The notes under the pieces were generated by a model. The model was not told the origin of the DNA. It saw only the letters and a list, made by a program, of their open reading frames with translations, and searched no databases. Below, piece by piece: positions 55,601 through 62,220 of a stretch of DNA of 64,000 nt. Source of the DNA: Betaproteobacteria bacterium (lineage in GTDB: Bacteria > Pseudomonadota > Gammaproteobacteria > Burkholderiales > Burkholderiaceae_C); NCBI GenBank assembly GCA_016716535.1, contig JADJWD010000002.1, positions 558,001 through 622,000 on the forward strand, in the 5' to 3' direction. The translations under genes and the position numbers were made by a program. The first letter of the stretch is position 1, and every line of letters begins with the position of its first letter.

Positions 55601-55757
55601 AGGTCGTGCGGATGATGACCTGCACGTCGCTCAAGTCGGGCAGCGCGTCGACCGGCGTCGTGCGCACGCCCCACAGGCCCGCCGCCGCCAGGCCGAGCGT
55701 GGCCAGCAGCACGAGGAAACGGTTGGCGACCGACCAGCGGATGAGGCGCGCGATCAC
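52611..55757 (-). CDS. cusA: CusA-type copper/silver efflux RND transporter
   Basis: The 1048-residue inner-membrane pump has twelve transmembrane helices and two large periplasmic domains. The segment AIGAMVDAAVVMIENAHKRLE in TM4 matches the HME-4 (Cu+/Ag+) group rather than CzcA. It uses proton motive force to push metal through CusB and CusC. The start is GTG 55757, overlapping the cusB stop by two bases (GTGA), with GGGAG upstream. It ends the cusCBA operon, followed by the inverted repeat. Metal specificity is inferred from the motif and the CusB domains. Confidence 0.93.
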   Translation of the reverse strand: MIARLIRWSVANRFLVLLATLGLAAAGLWGVRTTPVDALPDLSDVQVIIRTTWPGQAPQIVENQVTYPLATTMMSVPGAKTVRGFSFFGDSFVYVLFDDGTDLYWARSRVLEYLSQVQGRLPAAAKPALGPDATGVGWIFQYALVDRSGRHDLSQLRALQDWFLRYELKSLPNVAEVATIGGMNRQYQVVLDPVKLAGFGITQAQVREALAAANQEAGGSVLALAEVEYMVRAGGYLKTLDDFRAVPLAARGGVPIRLGDVATVQVGPEMRRGIAELDGEGEVTGGVVILRSGKNAQETIDAVKTRLAELQKGLPQGVEIVTTYDRSALIERAIDNLSRKLLEEFIVVAVVCALFLWHLRSAAVAIIALPLGVMTAFVVMRWQGINANIMSLGGIAIAIGAMVDAAVVMIENAHKRLEAWQHAHPGQELVGPARWQVVTEAAEEVGPALFFSLLIITLSFIPVFTLEAQEGRLFGPLAYTKTYAMAAAAALSVTLIPVLMGAWIRGRIPEERKNPLTRVLIAAYRPLLDAVLRRPWATLAISALVAASAAWPLMRLGGEFLPRLDEGDLLYMPSALPGLSAQKAAELLQITNRMIRSVPEVEHVHGKAGRAETATDPAPLEMFETTIKLKSQSQWRAGMTPERLIDELDAAVKVPGLANVWIPPIRNRIDMLATGIKSPIGVKVSGPDLAVIDRITQEIEQVAKRVPGVTSALAERLTGGRYVDVTIDRAIASRYGLNVADVQAVVAGAVGGENIGETVEGLARFPINLRYPREWRDTPARLAELPVLTPQGAQITLGTVARVSISDGPPMLKSENARPSGWVYVDVRGRDLASVAAELRQTIAGAVKLEPGVSVALSGQFEFLERANARLKVVVPATLGIIFVLLYLTFRRIDEAVLIMATLPFALTGGVWFLWAMGYHLSIATGVGFIALAGVAAEFGVVMLLYLKQSLDARLRGGAALTRPLLDDAVREGAVLRVRPKAMTVAVILAGLVPIVWGSGTGSEVMSRIAAPMLGGMITAPLLSLFVVPAVFVLLRRPQKQATQAQPA

Positions 55758-57301
55758 CGGCGGGCTCCCGCAGCCGCCGACGCCGGCTTCGTGCGCTCGA
55801 TCGCGGTGACGGTGTGCTCGTCGCCTTGCTGCGTGAAGCGAAAGCGCACCGCGTCGCCGGGCTTCAGGCCGCGCGCGAGGTCGGGCTGCGCGAGCTGGAA
55901 CGGCATCGTCATCGCCGGCCACTTCAGCGCCGGCACCGGCGCGTGGTCGAGCGTGATCTCGCGCGCTTCGACGGCGCTGACGGTGCCGGTGGCTTCGTAC
56001 TCGGGCACCGCGGGCGCCGAGGCCGAGGACGGTGTTGCCGGCACACCTTGCAGGCTGGCTTCGGAGTCGACGAGGAACTGCCCCGAGGCGACGACCTGCT
56101 GGCCCGCTTCGAGCCCGCGGCGGATGGCGATGCGGCCGTCGCTCTCGGCGCCCGTTTCCACCTCCACCGGCCGGTAGCGGCCCGGCGCATCGAGCACGTA
56201 GACCAGCGCGCGGCGGCCTGTGCGGATCACCGCCTCGGCCGGCACGACGACCACCGGCTCGTTGCCCGCCGCCTTGAGCGCGACCTGCGCGAACATGCCC
56301 GGGCGCAATCGCAAGCCGGGGTTCGGCAGCTCGACGCGCACGCGCAGCGTGCGGCTGTCGCGGCTGGCCTCGGGCAGCACGGCGGTGACCTTGCCGCGCA
56401 GCACGTCGCCGGGCAGCGCCGCCAGCCGCACCTCGGCCGGCTGGCCGACACGCGCGGCCATGGCCAGCGCTTCGGGCACCGCCGCCTCCACCCACACGGT
56501 GGCCAGGCCGTTGATGCGCGCCAGCGTCATGCCGGGCGCAAGCGTCATGCCCTGGCGCACCATCAGCTCGGCGACGAGGCCGCCGAGCGGCGCGGTGATC
56601 GTGCTCATCGCCTGCGGCTCGCCGCTCGCCTCGATCTGCTCGACGAGTGCCGCGCTCATGCCGAGCAGTTGCAGCCGCTGCCGCGCCGCGGCGGCGAGCG
56701 CTGCATCGCCGGTGCGGCGCACCGCCAGGTACTCGAGCTGCGCGGCAAGCCACTCGGGATGCAGCACGTCGGCCAGCGGCGCACCCGCGGTGACCACGTC
56801 GCCCGGCGCGCGGCCGTAGACGCGCTCGACGAAGCCGCCGGCACGCGCCTGCACGATGCCGACCTCGCGCTCGTTCAGGCCGACGCTGCCGACGACGTCG
56901 ACACGCGGCGCGAGCGTCGCGCGCTGGGCGATGGCGACGCGCAGGCCGAGCGACTGCTGCGCCTGCGGCGAGACGGCGACACCGCCGCTGCCTTGCGCAT
57001 CGGCCTCGTCGGCGTAGCGCGGCACGAGGTCCATGTCCATGAAGGGCGACTTGCCGGGCTTCTCGAAGCGCTGCGTCGGCACCATCGGGTCGTACCAGTA
57101 CAGCACCTTGCGTTCGCCGGCGGCGGAGGCCGCCGTGGCCGGTGCCGCGGCACCGGTGGCGGCGGTGTGCGTGGCGCCGTGCCCGCCTTGCGGCCACCAG
57201 CGCGAGAGGCCATAGCCCGCCACCGCGCCCAGCGCCAGCAACAGCAGCGCGCCGCCCACGCGCCGCGCCGTGTGTTTCGTCGTCGTGTTCGTGTTCGTCA
57301 T
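55754..57301 (-). CDS. cusB: CusB adaptor with fused C-terminal CusF-like domain
   Basis: The 515-residue membrane-fusion protein starts with one N-terminal membrane helix. A heavy-metal-binding segment follows (YWYDPMVPTQRFEKPGKSPF, about residues 68-87), then lipoyl/barrel-type adaptor domains. At about residue 440 a CusF-like domain begins, ending with LKWPAMTMPF, which keeps the Trp and two Met of the copper/silver site, and LKPGDAVRFRF. In E. coli CusF is a separate periplasmic chaperone, so here delivery and adaptor functions are joined. ATG 57301 lies four bases after the cusC stop. Confidence 0.92.
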   Translation of the reverse strand: MTNTNTTTKHTARRVGGALLLLALGAVAGYGLSRWWPQGGHGATHTAATGAAAPATAASAAGERKVLYWYDPMVPTQRFEKPGKSPFMDMDLVPRYADEADAQGSGGVAVSPQAQQSLGLRVAIAQRATLAPRVDVVGSVGLNEREVGIVQARAGGFVERVYGRAPGDVVTAGAPLADVLHPEWLAAQLEYLAVRRTGDAALAAAARQRLQLLGMSAALVEQIEASGEPQAMSTITAPLGGLVAELMVRQGMTLAPGMTLARINGLATVWVEAAVPEALAMAARVGQPAEVRLAALPGDVLRGKVTAVLPEASRDSRTLRVRVELPNPGLRLRPGMFAQVALKAAGNEPVVVVPAEAVIRTGRRALVYVLDAPGRYRPVEVETGAESDGRIAIRRGLEAGQQVVASGQFLVDSEASLQGVPATPSSASAPAVPEYEATGTVSAVEAREITLDHAPVPALKWPAMTMPFQLAQPDLARGLKPGDAVRFRFTQQGDEHTVTAIERTKPASAAAGARR

Positions 57302-57305
57302 CACA

Positions 57306-58598
57306 TCACTCTGCGGTGAGGGTGGCCAGGCGCACGCGCAGCGCGTCGCGCTGCGCTTCCAGCTCGATGGCGCGCAGCCGCACGCCCAGGCGTTGCGCGC
57401 GCGCTTGCAGCACGCCGGCGAGGTCGCCGCGCGCGGCCTGGTAGCCGGCGGTGGCGAGTGCGACGCGCTCGTCGGCGAGCGCCAGCGCGGCACCCTGCGC
57501 GCGCGCGAGCTGGCGCTCGAGCGCCGCGCTCTCGGCGAGCATCGCCTCGATGTCGGCGCCGTGGCGGCGCAGCGTCTCCTCGCGCTCGGCCTCGACGCGT
57601 GCGATCTCCTGACGCTTGGCGTCGATCGTCGGCTGCTGACGGCGGTCGCGCTGCCACGGCAGGTCGATGCTGAGCTGGAACGAGACCATGTCGTCGTAGC
57701 GCGGCCGTCGGCTGTAGGCGACCTCCCAGGCCCAGTCGCCATGGCGGTCGGCCTCGGCCTCGGCCATCTCGGCCGCGGCCATCGCGCGCATCGCGTCGTA
57801 CGGCTGCAGCTCGGCGTGCCGGTGCAGCGCCGCGCGCACGGCGTCGGGGGCGAGTGCCGGCAACTGCGGCGCGCCGGCCAGCGGCGCATCGGCGCGCGCG
57901 CCGACGAAGCGGCGCAGCTCGGCGCGCGCACGCTGCACGTCGCGCGCCAGGTCGTCGGCGCGGTCTTCGAGGTCGAGCGCCTCCTGCCGCGCCATCGCCA
58001 GCTCGCCCGGCGGCGCCTGGCCGGCGGCGATGCGCGCCGGCAGCGTGTCCTGCACGATCTGGTTCTCGCGCCGCAGCAACTCGATCAGCGCCAGGCGCCG
58101 CTCGGCGTGGAAGACGGCGACCCACGCGAGCGCCGCGTCGCGCCGCGCGGCGAGGGTGGCGACGGCGATGCCGGCGCGCTCACGCTCGATGCGCGCGTCG
58201 GCGACCCGCGTGCGCGCATCACGGCGCGCGCGGTTGGGCACTTCCTGCATCAGCGCCAGGCGCTGCATCGTGCTGGCGTCGCGCGTCGTGCTGAAGCGGT
58301 CGGCGCCGTTGGCCGGCACGTTCTCGAGGCCGGCCGCGAGGCGCGGGTCGGGCAGCGTCGCCGCCGCGGGCTGCGCGGCGCGTGCACCGGCCAGCGCCGC
58401 CTGGCCGGCGGCGACGGCGGCCGACGCGCGCTCGGCGAGGTCCAGCGTTTCGGTGTAGCTCAGCGCGGCGGGGCTCGCCGACGCGGGCTGCGCCGCCGCG
58501 GTAAATGGGGCGAGGGCGGTGAAGGCAGTGAAGGCAGCGAAAGCAGCAGCGGCAGCGAAGCGAAGCCGCGCCGGCACGCCGCAACGAATGAGGTTCAC
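57306..58598 (-). CDS. cusC: CusC/TolC-type outer membrane channel
   Basis: The 430-residue protein has a Sec signal peptide (hydrophobic AAAAAFAAFTAFTAL ending near AAA) and two OEP domains rich in long amphipathic helices, which form the outer-membrane beta-barrel and periplasmic tunnel of an RND efflux system. GTG 58598, with AAGGAG nine bases upstream, gives the correct signal peptide; the longer frame from 58673 adds an unrelated stretch. It is the first gene of the cusCBA operon. No lipobox is seen, unlike some CusC proteins. Confidence 0.88.
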   Translation of the reverse strand: MNLIRCGVPARLRFAAAAAFAAFTAFTALAPFTAAAQPASASPAALSYTETLDLAERASAAVAAGQAALAGARAAQPAAATLPDPRLAAGLENVPANGADRFSTTRDASTMQRLALMQEVPNRARRDARTRVADARIERERAGIAVATLAARRDAALAWVAVFHAERRLALIELLRRENQIVQDTLPARIAAGQAPPGELAMARQEALDLEDRADDLARDVQRARAELRRFVGARADAPLAGAPQLPALAPDAVRAALHRHAELQPYDAMRAMAAAEMAEAEADRHGDWAWEVAYSRRPRYDDMVSFQLSIDLPWQRDRRQQPTIDAKRQEIARVEAEREETLRRHGADIEAMLAESAALERQLARAQGAALALADERVALATAGYQAARGDLAGVLQARAQRLGVRLRAIELEAQRDALRVRLATLTAE

Positions 58599-58748
58599 GA
58601 TCAAGGGCTCCTTCGGGAGGATCGTCGGGTCCCACCATGGCGATGGGTTCGACCGGCCACAGGCCGGGTGCACGTTCGACGCGTGTAGAGGCGCGTCAAA
58701 GGCCCGGCAAGGCGCGAGCGGCGGCGCTGGGCGCGCCGCGGCGGCGCG

Positions 58749-59162
58749 CTAGTTCCGAAGGACGAGCAGCGAGAGGTAGAGCGCAGGGTCGCCGGCCGGA
58801 GGGCCGATCAGCAGGGCGGCGCGCATCGCGGCCGCAGTGATCCCCGTGTCGGCCGCATCGACGACGATGCCGACCAGCGCGCCGGCGAGCGGCAGCGGCG
58901 ACACGTCCGTCACGACGGCGGTCTTGTTGACCGATTGCCGGTCGGACTCGCAGTGCGCCTTGCACAGCGGCTGCGGCACCGGCTCCATCGGCGCGATGTC
59001 GCCAGCGCAGTCGGGCATGTCGGCCATCGCGTGCATCGAGCTGCCCGCGTCGCCATTGCCCACCTGCGGGCACGCGATCGCCGCCACGGCGCCCAGCATG
59101 AACAGCAGGAAGCCGACCATGCAGCCCGAGATCCAGCGGCGGTGACGGCGAAGGGCCTGCAC
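58749..59162 (-). CDS. Small Met/His/Cys-containing membrane protein upstream of cus operon
   Basis: From GTG 59162 the protein has 137 residues: a basic N-terminus, one hydrophobic helix (VGFLLFMLGAVAAI) and then a Met/His/Cys-containing loop (SSMHAMADMPDCAGDIAPMEP, later LCKAHCE). The loop could bind Cu+ or Ag+. A second hydrophobic stretch lies near the end. No named family was recognised. It is 150 bp upstream of cusC and 19 bp downstream of bamD on the same strand, so promoter use is unclear. A metal-sensing or chaperone role is a guess from composition and location. Confidence 0.6.
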   Translation of the reverse strand: MQALRRHRRWISGCMVGFLLFMLGAVAAIACPQVGNGDAGSSMHAMADMPDCAGDIAPMEPVPQPLCKAHCESDRQSVNKTAVVTDVSPLPLAGALVGIVVDAADTGITAAAMRAALLIGPPAGDPALYLSLLVLRN

Positions 59163-59181
59163 GGTCGTCGGACCTAACGCT

Positions 59182-59985
59182 TCACCACAGTGCCCACCAC
59201 GGGCGCTCGTAGGCGCCGAGACCACGCGTCAGGAACGCGCTTTGCGGGTGGTTCTGCCGCAGCACGCGCTCGGCCGCGTCGCGCAGCGGCTTCAGCTCGA
59301 GCTTGTCGTAGCTGGCCATCATCAGGTACAGCGCCTCTTCGGTGGCCGGCGCATTCGGGTACTCGGCCACCGCCTGCTGCGCGCGGTTGGCCGCCGCGAC
59401 GTAGGCGCCACGGCGGAAGTAGTAGCGCGCGACGTGCACCTCATACTCGGCGAGCGAGTTGAGGATGTAGTCCATGCGCAGCCGCGCGTCGGCCGCGTAC
59501 TTCGACTGCGGGAACTGGTCGACGAGCTGCTTGAACGCCTGCCACGCGTCGCGCGAAGCGCGCTGGTCGCGCTCGGAGAGCTTCTGCCCGGCGAAGCTGC
59601 CCAAGAGGCCCAGGTTGTCGTTGAAGTTGATGATGCCGCGCAGGTACATCGCGTAGTCGAGCGCGGGGCTGGACGGATTGAGCTTGATGAAGCGCTCGAT
59701 CGTCGTCAGCGCCGACTCGCGCTCGTTGGCCTTCCACTTGACGTAGGCGAGGTCGATCTGCGCCTGCTGCGCCAGCAGCGTGCCGGCGGCCAGGCCCTCG
59801 ACGCGTTCGAGCGACTTCGTCGCGCGGTCGTACGAGCCGGCCTCGATGTCTTCACGGGCCTCTCGATACAATCGTTGCGCCGTGAGATCGGGTGCTTCGG
59901 CCGGCGGCGGCGAGCTGCAGCCGAGCACGAAGACCGTCGCGATGCCCGCGGCCAAGGGCCCCGAACGCGCCAGCCGTGCCTTCAT
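59182..59985 (-). CDS. bamD: Outer membrane assembly lipoprotein BamD
   Basis: The 267-residue lipoprotein has a lipobox (FVLGC, Cys20) and about five TPR-like helical repeats typical of BamD, including YREAREDIEAGSYDRATKSLERVE and YAMYLRGIINFNDN. It is an essential part of the Bam complex that inserts beta-barrel proteins. ATG 59985 is preferred because it places the lipobox correctly; ATG 60042 is an alternative. The divergent rluD gene is the usual neighbour in betaproteobacteria. The stop lies 19 bp before the small Cus-linked gene. Confidence 0.93.
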   Translation of the reverse strand: MKARLARSGPLAAGIATVFVLGCSSPPPAEAPDLTAQRLYREAREDIEAGSYDRATKSLERVEGLAAGTLLAQQAQIDLAYVKWKANERESALTTIERFIKLNPSSPALDYAMYLRGIINFNDNLGLLGSFAGQKLSERDQRASRDAWQAFKQLVDQFPQSKYAADARLRMDYILNSLAEYEVHVARYYFRRGAYVAAANRAQQAVAEYPNAPATEEALYLMMASYDKLELKPLRDAAERVLRQNHPQSAFLTRGLGAYERPWWALW

Positions 59986-60095
59986 CACCACGCGCAACAG
60001 CGCATGCGCGAAGGCAGCGAAAGAAACCGGCAAGACGCTCATCGATGATGCGGCACAGGGCTCGAAAGGCGGAGGATTATAGGGAGCGGCCTGCG

Positions 60096-61175
60096 ATGCC
60101 TTCTTCTCCTGCGGGCTCTCGCTGCGACGATCGCGACGACGAAGCAGCACGTGCGGTCGAGGCCGACATCGACAGCGCATCCGATGTGATCGACGAGGCG
60201 GCCGGTGAAACCGCCTGTGACGCCGCCGACGAGGCGCCGATCGAATGCCGCCGCGCCGTCGTCACGGCCGGCCAGCACGGCCAGCGTCTCGACAAGGTGC
60301 TCGCGGCGCTCGCGCCCGAGTTCTCGCGCAGCCACGTGCAGCACCTCATCGACGGTGGACACGCGCAGCTGCAAGGACAGCCGGCGCGCGTGCCTTCGCG
60401 CAAGGTGCGTGCCGGCGACGAACTCGCGCTCGAGCTCGTGCCCACCGACGAGAGCCGCGCCTTCCGCGCCGAGCCGGCGATGCGCGAGCAGCTCGTCATC
60501 GTGCACGAGGACGAGCACCTGCTCGTCGTGCACAAGCCCGCCGGCCTCGTCGTGCATCCGGCCGCCGGGCACTGGTCGGGCACGCTGTTGAACGCGCTGC
60601 TCGCGCATCACGCAGGCGCCGCGGCGCTGCCGCGCGCCGGCATCGTGCACCGGCTGGACAAGGACACCTCGGGCCTGATGCTCGTCGGCAAGACGCTGCC
60701 GGCGGTGACGGCGCTGGTGCGCGACATCGCGGCGCGCGACGTGCAGCGGCTGTACGTCGCGCTCGCCTGGGGGCACGTGCCCGACGAGCTGTCGATCGAC
60801 GAGCCGATCGGGCGCGATCCGCGTTCGCGGCTGCGCATGGCCGTCGTCTCCACCGCGCGCGGCGGCCGCGTCGCGCGCACCGACGTGCAGTGCGTCGCGC
60901 GCGGCGAAGGCGCGGGCGCTTTGCGCTGCCGGCTGCACACCGGGCGCACGCACCAGATCCGCGTGCACCTGGCGTCTGGCGGCTGGCCGCTCGTCGGCGA
61001 TTCGTTGTACGGCGGCCGTGCCGGGTTTGGCCTCGAACGCCAGGCGCTGCACGCGGTGCGCCTGGCGCTGCTGCACCCGCTGACGCGCCAGCCGCTCGCC
61101 TTCCACGCGCCGCCGCCGCCCGACTTCGCGCGGGCATGGGAACAGGTGGCCGGCGCTACAATGGCGCCCGACTGA
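60096..61175 (+). CDS. rluD: 23S rRNA pseudouridine synthase RluD
   Basis: The 359-residue enzyme has an N-terminal acidic extension, an S4 RNA-binding domain (GQRLDKVLAAL, about residues 62-120) and the RluA-type catalytic domain. The active-site Asp lies in HRLDKDTSGLML, and the RTHQIRVHL motif follows. It makes pseudouridines in helix 69 of 23S rRNA (1911, 1915, 1917 in E. coli). GGGAG precedes ATG 60096. It is divergent from bamD, with 110 bp between the two starts. The N-terminal acidic stretch of about 45 residues is longer than in E. coli. Confidence 0.92.
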   Translation: MPSSPAGSRCDDRDDEAARAVEADIDSASDVIDEAAGETACDAADEAPIECRRAVVTAGQHGQRLDKVLAALAPEFSRSHVQHLIDGGHAQLQGQPARVPSRKVRAGDELALELVPTDESRAFRAEPAMREQLVIVHEDEHLLVVHKPAGLVVHPAAGHWSGTLLNALLAHHAGAAALPRAGIVHRLDKDTSGLMLVGKTLPAVTALVRDIAARDVQRLYVALAWGHVPDELSIDEPIGRDPRSRLRMAVVSTARGGRVARTDVQCVARGEGAGALRCRLHTGRTHQIRVHLASGGWPLVGDSLYGGRAGFGLERQALHAVRLALLHPLTRQPLAFHAPPPPDFARAWEQVAGATMAPD

Positions 61176-61395
61176 GCTTCAGCCGCTGCCGCCGGCGCCT
61201 GCCGCCGCGGCGAGCCGCAACAAGCGCCCACCCCCGGGTGGCCCTGGCAGGGTTCGAACCTGCTGCCCAGCACGGTCTCCTTGGCTGCCGCCCGCCCACC
61301 TGCCGCGAACGCGCAGGTCGGCCCGTTGATCCGAACAGCTTCAACTCCGCCCGTCCAACCGCCCGCGCGCGCTGCCGGGCCTGCATTCCGAGGTC

Positions 61396-62220
61396 ATGAA
61401 TACGCACGAGGCCAAGCGAGTCCTCGAAACCGCGCTCATCTGCGCCAACGCGCCGATGCCGCTGGCCGAGATGCGCGCCCTGTTCGACGGCGAGGTCGGT
61501 CCCGACACGCTGCGCCAGTTGCTCGACGAACTGGTGCGCGACTGGGAGGACCGCGGCGTCGAACTGGTCGCGCTGGCTTCGGGCTGGCGGCTGCAAAGCC
61601 GCCCCGAGATGCGGCCCTACCTCGACCGGCTGCACCCGGAGAAGCCGCCGAAGTACTCGCGCGCGGCGATGGAGACGCTGGCCATCGTCGCCTATCGCCA
61701 GCCGGTGACACGTGGCGACATCGAAGACATCCGCGGCGTCACCGTCAGCAGCCACATCGTCAAGCAGCTCGAGGACCGCGGCTGGATCGAGGCGATCGGC
61801 TTTCGCGAAGCGCCGGGCCGGCCGGCGCTGTATGCGACGACGCGCCAGTTCCTCGACGACCTGGGGCTCGCAAGCCTCGATCAACTGCCGCCGCTGACCG
61901 GACCGCATGGCGACGCGGCCGCGGCGCTGGCCGCACTCGAGCCGCCGCCGCTGCTGGAAGAGGCCCAGGCGACGCTGCCGCTGGAGGCGGAGTTGGTGGC
62001 CGAAAGGGTCGACGTGGCCGAAGCCGCTGCACCTGCTGAAGCCGTCGAACCCGCTGAAGCCATCGAACCCGCCGAGGCCACCGAAACCACGGAAGCCGCT
62101 CCGACCGAGGCGGCCGAAACGACCGAAACGGCCGAAACGGCCGAAGGCGCCGAACCCGACCGCAGCGCCGCCGCATCCGAGGCATCGAGCCCGTCCTTGA
62201 ACAACGACATCCGCGCATGA
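61396..62220 (+). CDS. scpB: Segregation and condensation protein ScpB
   Basis: The first about 170 residues form the two winged-helix domains of ScpB (LETALICANAPM, then YSRAAMETLAIVAYRQPVTRGDIEDIRGV and QLEDRGWIEAIG). With ScpA it binds SMC in the condensin complex. The remaining about 100 residues are an Ala/Glu/Pro/Thr low-complexity tail with PAEA and ETAE-type repeats, which is not needed in other ScpB proteins. The stop overlaps the start of rluB as ATGA. ScpA is not in the window. Confidence 0.9.
   Translation: MNTHEAKRVLETALICANAPMPLAEMRALFDGEVGPDTLRQLLDELVRDWEDRGVELVALASGWRLQSRPEMRPYLDRLHPEKPPKYSRAAMETLAIVAYRQPVTRGDIEDIRGVTVSSHIVKQLEDRGWIEAIGFREAPGRPALYATTRQFLDDLGLASLDQLPPLTGPHGDAAAALAALEPPPLLEEAQATLPLEAELVAERVDVAEAAAPAEAVEPAEAIEPAEATETTEAAPTEAAETTETAETAEGAEPDRSAAASEASSPSLNNDIRA

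Noticed and set aside
52611..58598. CzcCBA zinc/cadmium/cobalt efflux system
   Set aside because: The TM4 motif of the pump and the CusF-like domain in the adaptor point to Cu+/Ag+ instead.
61247..61265. A complete tRNA gene on the minus strand
   Set aside because: Only a T-arm-like hairpin is present; no D arm, anticodon arm or matching 5' acceptor strand could be found.
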